Part shown: piece by piece, positions 31,558 through 39,655 of the stretch
How the letters are laid out: every line of letters begins with the position of its first letter
How positions within the stretch are numbered: the first letter of the stretch is position 1
DNA from: Saccharopolyspora_C sp040643635
GTDB taxonomy: Bacteria > Actinomycetota > Actinomycetes > Mycobacteriales > Pseudonocardiaceae
Length of the DNA: 64,000 nucleotides
Assembly: GCF_040643635.1 (NCBI RefSeq)
Contig: NZ_JBEYUS010000023.1
Span: 1 to 64,000, forward strand
Direction of reading: 5' to 3'
Notes under the pieces: generated by a model
What the model saw: the letters and a program-made list of their open reading frames with translations, nothing else
What the model was told of the DNA's origin: nothing
Databases searched by the model: none
Program-made: the position numbers and the translations under genes

Positions 31558-32201
31558 TCCTGTTCGCTCGCGATCGCGTTGATGGCGGCCACCGCCATCG
31601 CGCTGCCACCGCGGCGGCCGTGCACCACCAGGTGCTCCAGCGCCGGGTGGTCGGCCAGTGCCTGCTTCGATTCGGCGGCGCCGATGAACCCGACGGGGAG
31701 GCCGAGCACGGCGGCGGGCCTGCCCGCGCCCGCGTCGATCATCTCCAGCAGCCGGAACAGCGCGGTCGGCGCGTTGCCGACGGCGACCACGGACCCCTCC
31801 AGCCGGTCCCGCCACAGCTCCATCGCCGCCGCGCTGCGGGTCGTGCCGAGTTCCGCGGCGAGGCCGGGGACCCGCTCGTCGCCGAGGGTGCAGACGATGT
31901 CGTTGTCGGCGGGCAGCCTGCGCCGGGTGACGCCCGCGGCGACCATCGCGGCGTCGCAGAACACCGGCGCGCCACCGCGCAGCGCCTCGCGGGCGGCGAG
32001 CACCGCGCGCCGCGACCAGGCGATGTCGCGGGCCAGGTCCACCATGCCGCAGGCGTGGATCATGCGGACGGCGACCTGGGCGACTTCCGGTGGCATGCCG
32101 TCGAGTTCCGCTTCGGCGCGGATCGTGGCGAACGAGCGGCGGTAGATCTCCGCTCCGTCACGCACGTACTCGTAGCCGCCGGTGCTGTCTGCGGTGTTCA
32201 C
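31554..32201 (-). CDS. cobH: Precorrin-8X methylmutase CobH
   Basis: Moves the methyl group from C11 to C12, forming hydrogenobyrinate. The 215-residue protein shows YVRDGAEIYRRSFATIRAEA at the start, RMIHACGMVDLARDI with the conserved His, VFCDAAMVAAGV, NAPTALFRLLEMIDAG, VGFIGAAESKQAL and HGRRGGSAMAVAAINAI at the end. GTG 32201 overlaps the cobG stop, and its stop overlaps cobIJ. Length and motifs are canonical. Confidence 0.95.
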   Translation of the reverse strand: MNTADSTGGYEYVRDGAEIYRRSFATIRAEAELDGMPPEVAQVAVRMIHACGMVDLARDIAWSRRAVLAAREALRGGAPVFCDAAMVAAGVTRRRLPADNDIVCTLGDERVPGLAAELGTTRSAAAMELWRDRLEGSVVAVGNAPTALFRLLEMIDAGAGRPAAVLGLPVGFIGAAESKQALADHPALEHLVVHGRRGGSAMAVAAINAIASEQE

Positions 32202-33481
32202 ACTGCCCTCCGTGCCGCGTCGAGCGCGGCGGACGTCTCGCCGGCGGGGTGCCCGCCGACCTCGTAGCCGGCCTCGGTGGCCAGCACTTCCACTCCTGGT
32301 CCGGCCGGTCGGCCGCAGCGGCGCGCGCAGCCCGCCCAGTGCACCGGCAGCGGGCCGGGCCGGGTGGTGCGCCGCGCGTCGGCGCGCACGTCGGCGAGGG
32401 ACTTCGCGCAGCCGGGGCTGCCGGCGCAGGCGGTCACCCCGGCCAGCGGCGCGCCCGGGTCGGTGAGGAACCCGGCGGCGTCCAGCTCGGCGAGCCTGCG
32501 CGGCGCCTCGTCCGCGGGGACGTCGGTGAGCAGCAGCGCGCGCCACGGCGTGAGCCGCAGCGGGTGCGGTGCGGCGGTCTGCGCGGCGCTGCCTTCGGCC
32601 TGCGCGGCGCTGTCCTCGGCCTGTTCGGCGCTGCCTTCGGCCTGTCCGGCGATCTCCTCGGTCTGCGTGGCGAGCACCGCGATCTGCCCGGCGTCCAGCC
32701 GTCCCAGCGGCGCGCCGAGGGCGAGATCGACCCGGTCGTCGGCGCGGGCCAGCACGCCGAGCTCCGCGTGCGTGCGCACCGGATCACCGGGCGCGACCGC
32801 GGTTTCCGCCGCCATGCAGGAGAATTCCGCCCGGATGCGGTCGGCGATCCGCTCGGCGCCACCGGGCAGTTCCGCCAGCCGCCAGCTCTCCGCGCCCAGC
32901 CGGCCCCGTTCCGCGAGGAACGCGGCGGCCGCGAGCACCGCGGCGCGGGCCGCGTCGGCCGCGGACACCCGCAGCCCGAGGTCGGCCCCGGCGAGCAGCA
33001 CCGCCACCGCGCCGTCCGCCGGGTGCAGCGCGACGTCCGCGCCCAGCGCGGTCACCTCGCCGCCGCCGTCGTCCGCGGTGAACAGGAACCGCCCGGGCAG
33101 CTCCGCCAGCTCCGGGTCGGCGCGCAGCCCCTCGTCCAGCGCCACCGCCACCGCGCGCACGTCCAGCGCGCCCGGACGGGTGCGCGGCGAGGCGACGACG
33201 TTGCGCACCCGCTCGTGCGTCGGCGACGGCAGCAGACCGGCCGCGCCGAGCAGCTCCGCGAACTCCGGCACCGCCGCCGCGGACAGCCCGCGGACCTGGA
33301 TGTTCGCCCGCGAGGTGAGTTCCCAGCCGCCGTCACCCAGCGCGGCCGCGGTCGCCAGCGCCCGCACCTGCCGCGCCGCGAGCCGCCCGCCGGGCACCCG
33401 CACGCGGGCCAGTCCCCCGTCAGCGGCCTCGTGCACCCGCAGCGCGCCGGGGCACGCGTCGGGTCCGGCTCGTCGCGGCAC
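32198..33481 (-). CDS. cobG: Precorrin-3B synthase CobG
   Basis: An oxygen-dependent siroheme/Fe-S monooxygenase that makes precorrin-3B. The 427-residue protein is related to sulfite/nitrite reductases: two ferredoxin-like repeats, WELTSRANIQVRGL, and the Fe4S4 ligands in TACAGSPGCAK and GCARRCGRP. A low-complexity insertion at about residues 292-318, built of heptads (AEGSAEQ, AEDSAAQ, AEGSAAQ), is unusual; it is encoded by 21-bp tandem repeats. Being O2-dependent, it implies the aerobic route. First gene of the cobG-cobH-cobIJ unit. Confidence 0.93.
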   Translation of the reverse strand: MPRRAGPDACPGALRVHEAADGGLARVRVPGGRLAARQVRALATAAALGDGGWELTSRANIQVRGLSAAAVPEFAELLGAAGLLPSPTHERVRNVVASPRTRPGALDVRAVAVALDEGLRADPELAELPGRFLFTADDGGGEVTALGADVALHPADGAVAVLLAGADLGLRVSAADAARAAVLAAAAFLAERGRLGAESWRLAELPGGAERIADRIRAEFSCMAAETAVAPGDPVRTHAELGVLARADDRVDLALGAPLGRLDAGQIAVLATQTEEIAGQAEGSAEQAEDSAAQAEGSAAQTAAPHPLRLTPWRALLLTDVPADEAPRRLAELDAAGFLTDPGAPLAGVTACAGSPGCAKSLADVRADARRTTRPGPLPVHWAGCARRCGRPAGPGVEVLATEAGYEVGGHPAGETSAALDAARRAV

Positions 33482-33686
33482 GCTCGTCCCCGCTCTCGTC
33501 GATCATGGTCTGGTCCGGAACTCGCAGCGCACGACGCCGCTGTCCGGGGTGCGCGGACTCGGGGGCGCACCGGCGACCGTCGATACTACGTCCCGCCCGG
33601 ATCACGTCCGCAAAACGCGATGCGCCTCACCGGACGGCCGGACGCGTCGAGTGCGGGATCTCTCGCGCGACCGCACGACCGGCCAC

Positions 33687-33716
33687 TTGACGAACGATCG
33701 CCCCGTTGCGGAGAGT
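33687..33716 (+). promoter_or_regulatory. Probable promoter of the cobN riboswitch transcript
   Basis: TTGACG (33687-33692) and GAGAGT (33711-33716) with 18-nt spacing would start transcription at about 33723, next to the first base of the predicted aptamer stem. The rest of the 33482-33686 gap shows no gene. Confidence 0.5.
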
Positions 33717-33720
33717 TGTC

Positions 33721-33878
33721 GGCGGCGACGTGCGGAGGAAGCCGGTGCGAGTCCGGCGCGGTCCCGCCACTGTCACCGGGGAGCGAACTCCGAGTACGAG
33801 GCCACTGCCCGCGCGCCGCGCGGGTGGGAAGGCACGGGGCGAGCGGCGATCCGGGAGCCAGGACACTCCGGCGCCGCC
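33721..33878 (+). ncRNA. Cobalamin riboswitch upstream of cobN
   Basis: An AdoCbl-type aptamer. GGCGGCG (33721) pairs with CGCCGCC at 33872-33878 as P1; the core has GCCGGTGCGAGTCCGGC, GGTCCCGCCACTGTCACC, GGGAAGGC and the B12 box AGCCAGGACAC (33856-33866). The expression platform follows: a CCCGGTG-CGA-CACCGGG hairpin and a CGGGG-CCCCG hairpin just before the ribosome site of the 17-codon leader ORF. Expected effect: B12 lowers translation of the leader and cobN. Confidence 0.95.
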
Positions 33879-33940
33879 ACCGCCCGGTGCGACACCGGGT
33901 GCCGACGACTCCGGGGCGAGGACCCCGAGGAAGGTTGACC

Positions 33941-33994
33941 ATGCGTCCTGCCCGCACGCCCGCGTCCCTGCTCAGCCGGGAGCGTGCCGCATGA
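33941..33994 (+). CDS. 17-residue leader peptide coupled to cobN
   Basis: ATG 33941 is preceded by GAGGAAGG at 6-nt spacing, the best ribosome site in the region, and encodes MRPARTPASLLSRERAA. Its TGA overlaps the cobN ATG (ATGA). The riboswitch platform abuts this site, so translation of cobN may depend on initiation at the leader, with coupling through the overlapping codons. Alternatively the start could extend cobN in another frame, but the frames differ. No similarity is known to me. Confidence 0.55.
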   Translation: MRPARTPASLLSRERAA

Positions 33995-36900
33995 TCCTGC
34001 TGCTGTCCACATCGGACACCGATCTGCTCAGCGCACGCGCCAGCGGTGCGGACTTCCGCCTCGGCAACCCGGCGCGGCTCGGCGTGGACGACCTGCCGCC
34101 GCTGCTGGAGGGCGCCGACCTCGTCGTGGTGCGGCTGCTCGGCGGCCGCCGCGCGTGGGAGGAGGGCTTGGACTCGCTGCTCGCCGGACCGCGCCCGGTC
34201 GTGGTGCTCGGCGGTGAGCAGGCCCCGGACGCGGAGCTGATGGAGTGCTCCACGGTGCCGGGCGGCGTCTGCTCGCAGGCGCACGGCTACCTCGCGCAGG
34301 GCGGGCCGGAGAACCTGACGCAGCTGTTCAACTTCCTGTCCGACACGGTGCTGCTCACCGGCCACGGCTTCGAACCGCCGGTGGAGACGCCGAAGTGGGG
34401 CCTGCTGGAGCGGACCCCGCGCCGGACCGAAGGCCCGAAGGTCGCGGTGCTCTACTACCGCGCGCACCACATGGCGGGCAACACCGCGTTCGCGCACGCC
34501 CTCTCCGACGCCATCGAGGACGCGGGCGGCCAGGCGCTGCCGGTGTTCTGCGCGTCGCTGCGCGCCCCCGAACCGGGCCTGCTGGACACGTTGCGCGAGG
34601 CGGACGCGCTGATCGTGACGGTGCTGGCCGCGGGCGGCACGAAGCCCGCGACCGCCTCCGCCGGTGGCGACGACGAGGCGTGGGACGTGGGCGCGCTCGC
34701 CGCGCTGGACGTGCCGATCTTGCAGGGCCTCACCCTGACCTCCAGCCGCGAGGCGTGGGAGGACAACGACGAAGGCCTGTCCCCGCTGGACATGGCCACC
34801 CAGGTCGCGGTGCCCGAGTTCGACGGCCGCCTGATCACGGTGCCGTTCTCGTTCAAGGAGAACGACGCCGAAGGCCTCCCGGTGTACGTCGCCGACCCGG
34901 AGCGCGCGGCCCGCGTCGCCGGGATCGCGGTGAAGCACGCGCGGCTGCGGCACGTGCCCGCCGCGGACAAGCGCCTGGTGCTGATGCTGTCGGCGTACCC
35001 GACGAAGCACTCCCGGATCGGCAACGCCGTCGGCCTGGACACCCCGGCGAGCGCGGTGGGCCTGCTCCAGCGGCTGCGCGAGGCCGGCTACGACATCGGC
35101 CCGGTGGACGGCCCGGACGCGCTGCCCGGCGTGGCCGCGCAGGACGGCGACGCGCTGGTGCACGCGCTGATCGCCGCTGGTGGCCAGGACCCGGACTGGT
35201 TGACCGAGGAGCAGCTGTCCGGCAACCCGGTGCGCATCCCCGCGAAGCGCTACGCCGACTGGTTCGCGACGCTGCCGCAGGACCTGCGGGAGAGCATCGA
35301 GCAGCACTGGGGTCCGCCGCCGGGCGAGCAGTTCGTGGACCGCTCGCACGACCCGGACGGCGAGATCGTGGTGGCCGCGCTGCGCGCCGGGAACGTCGTC
35401 GTCGTGGTGCAGCCGCCGCGCGGGTTCGGCGAGAACCCGATCGCGATCTACCACGACCCGGACCTGCCGCCGAGCCACCACTACCTGGCCGCCTACCGCT
35501 GGATGACCGACGAGTTCGGCGCGCACGCGATGGTGCACCTCGGCAAGCACGGCAACCTGGAGTGGCTGCCCGGCAAGACCGCGGGCATGTCGGCGTCCTG
35601 CGCACCGGACGCGGCGCTGGCGGACCTGCCGCTGGTGTACCCGTTCCTGGTCAACGACCCGGGCGAGGGCACCCAGGCGAAGCGCCGGGTGCACGCGACG
35701 CTGGTGGACCACCTGGTGCCGCCGATGGCGCGCGCGGAGAGCTACGGCGACATCGCGAAGCTGGAGCAGCTGCTCGACGAGCACGCGCAGATCTCGGCGA
35801 TGGACCCGGCGAAGCTGCCCGCGATCCGCAGCCAGATCTGGACGTTGATGCAGGCCGCGAAGCTGGACCACGACCTCGGCCTGGACGAGCGCCCGCACGA
35901 GGCCGAGTTCGACGACATGCTGCTGCACGTCGACGGCTGGCTGTGCGAGATCAAGGACGCGCAGATCCGCGACGGCCTGCACGTCCTGGGTGCCGCCCCG
36001 ACCGGGGAGGCGCGGGTGAACCTGGTGCTGGCGATGCTGCGCGCCCGGCAGGTGTGGGGCGGGCGGAGCGGCGCGCTGCCCGGCCTGCGCGAGGCACTGG
36101 GCATGGCGGAGGACGGCAGCGTCGCCCGCGGCACCGTGGACGACGTGGAGACCTCCGCGCACGCCCTCGTCGCGGGCATGGAGGAACGCGGCTGGGAGCT
36201 CGGCGCGGTCGTCGAGGTGTGCCGCTCGGTGCTGGGCGACGCGCCGGACGACGTGGTGCGGGTGCTGGAGTTCGCCGTCACCGAGGTGGTCCCGCGGCTG
36301 GACGCCACCACCGACGAGATGACCGCGACGCTGCACGCCCTCGACGGCGGCTACGTGCCCGCGGGCCCGAGCGGTTCCCCGCTGCGCGGCCTGATCAACG
36401 TGCTGCCGACGGGCCGGAACTTCTACTCGGTGGACCCGAAGGCGGTGCCGAGCAGGCTCGCCTGGGAGACCGGGCACGCCATCGCCGATTCGCTGATCGA
36501 GCGCTACCTCGCCGACACCGGCGAGTACCCGCGCTCGGTGGGCCTGTCGGTGTGGGGCACCTCCGCGATGCGGACCTCCGGCGACGACATCGCGGAAGTG
36601 CTGGCGCTGATGGGCGTGCGGCCCACCTGGGACGAGGCGTCGCGGCGCGTCAACGGGCTCGACGTGATCCCGCTGGAGGAGCTGGGCCGCCCGCGGGTGG
36701 ACGTGACGGTGCGGATCAGCGGGTTCTTCCGCGACGCGTTCCCGCACGTGGTGACGCTGCTCGACGACGCGGTCCGCAAGGTCGCCGCGCTCGACGAGCC
36801 GGACGAGCAGAACTTCGTGCGCGCCCACGCGCAGGCCGACCTGGCCGGGCACGGCGACGAACGCCGCGCCACCATGCGCATCTTCGGTTCGAAGCCCGGC

Positions 36901-37605
36901 GCCTACGGGGCCGGTCTGCTGCCGCTGATGGACAGCAAGAACTGGCGCGACGACACCGACCTCGCCGAGGTGTACGCGGTGTGGGGCGGCTACGCCTACG
37001 GCCGCGGCCTGGAGGGCACCGAGGCGCGCGGCGACATGGAATCCGCCTACAAGCGGATCTCGGTGGCGGCGAAGAACGTCGACACCCGCGAGCACGACAT
37101 CGCCGACTCCGACGACTACTTCCAGTACCACGGCGGCATGATCGCCACGGTGCGCGCGCTGACCGGCAAGGCACCGGCGGCCTACATCGGCGACAGCAGC
37201 CGCCCGGACGCCATCCGGACCCGCTCGCTGACCGAGGAGACCTCGCGGGTGTTCCGCGCCCGCGTCGTGAACCCGCGCTGGCTCGCCGCGATGCGCAAGC
37301 ACGGCTACAAGGGCGCGTTCGAACTGGCCGCCACCGTGGACTACCTGTTCGGCTACGACGCCACGACCGGTGTGGTCGGCGACTGGATGTACGAGAAGCT
37401 CGCCGAGACCTACGTGCTGGACGAGGAGAACCAGAAGTTCCTCACCGAGTCCAACCCGTGGGCGCTGCACGGCATCGCGGAACGCCTGCTGGAGGCGGCG
37501 AACCGGAACATGTGGGAGTCCCCGAACCCGGAGACGATCACCGCCCTGCACGAGATCTACCTCCAGACCGAAGGCGACCTGGAGGACGGGCCGCAGGGGT
37601 CCTGA
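33991..37605 (+). CDS. cobN: Aerobic cobaltochelatase large subunit CobN
   Basis: Inserts cobalt into hydrogenobyrinic acid a,c-diamide with ATP, working with ChlI/ChlD-like partners. The 1204-residue protein begins MILLLSTSDTDLLSARASGA. It has the family segments VAVLYYRAHHMAGNTAFAHA, LMLSAYPTKHSRIGNAVGLD, HLGKHGNLEWLPGKTAGMSA (conserved metal/porphyrin site with His and Glu), YPFLVNDPGEGTQAKRRVHA, SVWGTSAMRTSGDD and RISGFFRDAFPHV. ATG 33991 overlaps the leader ORF stop. It is controlled by the riboswitch upstream, ends before a perfect 18-bp hairpin, and the likely chelatase partner is at 58203-60332. Confidence 0.96.
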   Translation: MILLLSTSDTDLLSARASGADFRLGNPARLGVDDLPPLLEGADLVVVRLLGGRRAWEEGLDSLLAGPRPVVVLGGEQAPDAELMECSTVPGGVCSQAHGYLAQGGPENLTQLFNFLSDTVLLTGHGFEPPVETPKWGLLERTPRRTEGPKVAVLYYRAHHMAGNTAFAHALSDAIEDAGGQALPVFCASLRAPEPGLLDTLREADALIVTVLAAGGTKPATASAGGDDEAWDVGALAALDVPILQGLTLTSSREAWEDNDEGLSPLDMATQVAVPEFDGRLITVPFSFKENDAEGLPVYVADPERAARVAGIAVKHARLRHVPAADKRLVLMLSAYPTKHSRIGNAVGLDTPASAVGLLQRLREAGYDIGPVDGPDALPGVAAQDGDALVHALIAAGGQDPDWLTEEQLSGNPVRIPAKRYADWFATLPQDLRESIEQHWGPPPGEQFVDRSHDPDGEIVVAALRAGNVVVVVQPPRGFGENPIAIYHDPDLPPSHHYLAAYRWMTDEFGAHAMVHLGKHGNLEWLPGKTAGMSASCAPDAALADLPLVYPFLVNDPGEGTQAKRRVHATLVDHLVPPMARAESYGDIAKLEQLLDEHAQISAMDPAKLPAIRSQIWTLMQAAKLDHDLGLDERPHEAEFDDMLLHVDGWLCEIKDAQIRDGLHVLGAAPTGEARVNLVLAMLRARQVWGGRSGALPGLREALGMAEDGSVARGTVDDVETSAHALVAGMEERGWELGAVVEVCRSVLGDAPDDVVRVLEFAVTEVVPRLDATTDEMTATLHALDGGYVPAGPSGSPLRGLINVLPTGRNFYSVDPKAVPSRLAWETGHAIADSLIERYLADTGEYPRSVGLSVWGTSAMRTSGDDIAEVLALMGVRPTWDEASRRVNGLDVIPLEELGRPRVDVTVRISGFFRDAFPHVVTLLDDAVRKVAALDEPDEQNFVRAHAQADLAGHGDERRATMRIFGSKPGAYGAGLLPLMDSKNWRDDTDLAEVYAVWGGYAYGRGLEGTEARGDMESAYKRISVAAKNVDTREHDIADSDDYFQYHGGMIATVRALTGKAPAAYIGDSSRPDAIRTRSLTEETSRVFRARVVNPRWLAAMRKHGYKGAFELAATVDYLFGYDATTGVVGDWMYEKLAETYVLDEENQKFLTESNPWALHGIAERLLEAANRNMWESPNPETITALHEIYLQTEGDLEDGPQGS

Positions 37606-37623
37606 CCTCTCCCCATCGAGGAC

Positions 37624-37663
37624 GGAACGGCCCGCCCGACCGGACGGTCGGGCGGGCCGTTCC
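37624..37663. terminator. Perfect 18-bp hairpin terminator after cobN
   Basis: GGAACGGCCCGCCCGACC (37624-37641) and GGTCGGGCGGGCCGTTCC (37646-37663) pair perfectly around a GGAC loop, between cobN and a convergent gene. Confidence 0.9.
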
Positions 37664-37678
37664 GCGCGGGCGATCGGG

Positions 37679-37999
37679 TCAGCTCTGGCCGATGCCCGAG
37701 CCGCCGCCGCTGTCGCCGATGCCGGAGCCGCCGTCACCGCTGTCGCCGATGCCCGACCCGCCATCGCCGCTGTCGCCGATGCCGCCGTCGCCCTGCGCCA
37801 GGGCGATCGTGCCCACCCCGCCCGAGCCGGGCACGGTGCCGTCGCTGGTACCGCCGGAACCGGGCGTGGTCTCGTCGGCGTCGCCATTGCCGGGGACGGT
37901 CTGGTCCGGCGGCGGGTCCGCCGCCAGCGCCACCGCCGGGGCCGCCACCGCGACACCGCCCGCCAGCACCAGCGCACCGAGGAACTTCTTCACCTGCAC
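37679..37999 (-). CDS. Secreted Gly/Asp/Ser-rich repeat protein
   Basis: A 106-residue exported protein. The signal peptide is VQVKKFLGALVLAGGVAVAA with cleavage near ALAADPPP. The mature part is first Pro/Gly/Thr-rich (TVPGNGDADETTPGSGG) and then made of a 10-residue unit, GGSGIGDSGD, repeated about three times. The unit resembles flexible cell-surface linkers or glycine-loop proteins; no enzyme motif. GTG 37999 is preceded by GAGGAGG. The gene has its own promoter region and is convergent with cobN. Confidence 0.75.
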   Translation of the reverse strand: MQVKKFLGALVLAGGVAVAAPAVALAADPPPDQTVPGNGDADETTPGSGGTSDGTVPGSGGVGTIALAQGDGGIGDSGDGGSGIGDSGDGGSGIGDSGGGSGIGQS

Positions 38000-38159
38000 G
38001 ACACGGCCTCCTCACCTGTCCAGGAACTCGGAGCGTAGAGCCGCACGGCGGGTGGTCGGCCGATCTCCGCGCGCGACGGGTATGACTGCGGCCTTCCCCC
38101 CACGAACCCGCCCGGAGACGGGTCGAGACGGACTCAGGCCGCCGGTGCACACTGCTCGC

Positions 38160-39107
38160 ATGCACACGAACGACGCGCAGCCCCGCCTCGAACCGCTCGC
38201 CGACGGGGTGTGGGCGTGGGTGCAGCCGGACGGGACCTGGTGGGTGAACAACGCCGGGGTGATCTCGGGGGACGACGGGTTGCTCGTCGTCGATACCTGC
38301 GCCACCGAGCAGCGCACCCGCCGGTTCCTGGCCGAGATCGCCCGCACCGCACCGGATTCGCCGATCCGGTGGGCGGTGAACACCCACGAGCACGGCGACC
38401 ACTCCTACGGCAACTCGCTGCTGCCCGCCGAGACCGTCCTGTTCGGACACGAGCACATGCGGGCCGCACTCGCCGCCGACCCGATGATCGACGGTTGCCC
38501 GCCGTTCTGGTCGCCCGTCCCGGACTGGGGGGACGTGGTGCGGCGCGTGCCGTCGGTGACCTTCCGGTCCGAGCTGTCGCTGCACGTCGGCGGGCGCACC
38601 GTCGAGCTGCGGCATCCCGGCCACTCCGCGCACACCGGCGGTGACGTGGTGGCCTGGCTGCCGGAGGAACGCGTCCTGTTCAGCGGTGACCTGCTGTTCC
38701 ACGGCCTCACGCCGCTGGTGTTCATGGGTTCGCCCGCGGGCGCGGCGCGGGCGCTGGACTGGATCGCCGAGTTCGAGCCGCGACGCGTGGTACCCGGGCA
38801 CGGGCCGGTGATCGAGGCGGCGGACCTGCCCGCGGTGCTCGCCGCGCACGAGCGCTACTACCGGCTGGTCCTGGAGCTCGCGGAAGCCGGGGTGGCCGCC
38901 GGAACCCCGCCGCTGCAGGCCGCGCGGGAAGCGGACCTGGGCGAGTTCGCGGGCTGGGCCGATTCCGAGCGCATCGTGGCGAACCTGCACCGCGCCTACG
39001 CCGACCTGACCGGCACCGCCCCCGACATCGCCGCCGCCCTCCGCGAATCCGTGGACTGGCGCGGCGGCCTGATGGAGACCTCCGTCAACGACGCCCCCGC
39101 GGGCTGA
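38160..39107 (+). CDS. MBL-fold metallo-hydrolase
   Basis: A 315-residue metallo-beta-lactamase superfamily enzyme. The metal motif NTHEHGDHSYGN (HxHxDH) is near residue 78, RHPGHSAHTGGDVV supplies the next His, FSGDLLFHG the bridging Asp and VVPGHGPV the final His. There is no signal peptide. It resembles the glyoxalase II / quinoprotein-relay-like hydrolase groups, but the substrate is unknown. ATG 38160 has a CACACT 6 nt upstream rather than a ribosome site. It is followed by about 220 bp without a gene. Confidence 0.9.
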   Translation: MHTNDAQPRLEPLADGVWAWVQPDGTWWVNNAGVISGDDGLLVVDTCATEQRTRRFLAEIARTAPDSPIRWAVNTHEHGDHSYGNSLLPAETVLFGHEHMRAALAADPMIDGCPPFWSPVPDWGDVVRRVPSVTFRSELSLHVGGRTVELRHPGHSAHTGGDVVAWLPEERVLFSGDLLFHGLTPLVFMGSPAGAARALDWIAEFEPRRVVPGHGPVIEAADLPAVLAAHERYYRLVLELAEAGVAAGTPPLQAAREADLGEFAGWADSERIVANLHRAYADLTGTAPDIAAALRESVDWRGGLMETSVNDAPAG

Positions 39108-39328
39108 GGCCGATCCGCTGCCGCGCAACGGGATTCGCCGCGGCGGCGGGCCTCGGCGGCGGGCGGACATCGGGGGTGCTCCGCCCGCCACCGGGGGCAG
39201 GCCGGGCCGCCGCGCTCGGGGAGGAGCGCAGGGCGACCCGGCCGGGAACCGGCCCGCACCTGGTCGGGGGTCAGGGGCGCGGACCGGTCCGATCTCGGAC
39301 GGTCGGTGCCGAGGGTCGGCTGGACGGC

Positions 39329-39529
39329 TCAGGACGCCTCGGACGTGGGGCGCGGTTCGCGGCCGTTCACGTCCGACGCGCACGGGTCGCACATCCCGCG
39401 CGGTCGCTCCGGGCGGCCGAGACGGCGGTGCACGCGGCCGCGGATCACGTGGCCGCAGCGGGCGATCGGCCGTGGACCACCGGTGCGCAGCTCCACCACG
39501 TGCCACACCGATTCCTGCTCCGAGGCCAT
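39329..39529 (-). CDS. Small putative zinc-binding protein
   Basis: A 66-residue basic protein starting MASEQESVWHVVELRTGGPR and containing IARCGHVIRGRVHRRLG and RPRGMCDPCASDV. The CGH and CDPC motifs could bind one zinc ion. It is divergent from the second XRE/DUF397 pair, with about 125 bp between starts, and has a GGGTG 5 nt before the ATG. Codon choice favours GC at third positions. Small zinc-ribbon-like genes next to XRE/DUF397 pairs are known to me only as a loose pattern. Confidence 0.5.
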   Translation of the reverse strand: MASEQESVWHVVELRTGGPRPIARCGHVIRGRVHRRLGRPERPRGMCDPCASDVNGREPRPTSEAS

Positions 39530-39581
39530 GAACACCCGTGCCACCGATCGCCTCCGCCCGTTGCGCCTACAACCATGATCG

Positions 39582-39596
39582 ACGTCTAATAGACGT
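39582..39596. promoter_or_regulatory. Palindrome in the XRE (pair 2) divergent promoter region
   Basis: ACGTCTAATAGACGT is a perfect 7-bp inverted repeat around one base, in an AT-rich stretch about 60 bp before the XRE start and between two divergent genes. Probable operator for the XRE regulator. Confidence 0.6.
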
Positions 39597-39642
39597 TTCT
39601 CAATTCCACCTTCGAGTGATGATCGAACAATTCCGCGCTGGC

Positions 39643-39648
39643 TAGTAT
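39643..39648 (+). promoter_or_regulatory. Putative leaderless promoter -10 (TAGTAT) of XRE pair 2
   Basis: TAGTAT is followed by 7 nt (TTGTCAC) and ATG 39656, with no Shine-Dalgarno sequence. It is the best match to a -10 among the leaderless candidates. Confidence 0.55.
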
Positions 39649-39655
39649 TTGTCAC

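Noticed and set aside
33586..37977. A 1463-residue open frame on the minus strand opposite cobN
   Set aside because: It mirrors the codon structure of cobN, is dominated by Arg/His/Val with no domain, and includes the riboswitch; a GC-bias artefact.
34245..38159. An open frame that would fuse a long N-terminal part to the MBL hydrolase
   Set aside because: It runs over cobN in a shifted frame and across a perfect terminator; the MBL family starts at about 38160.
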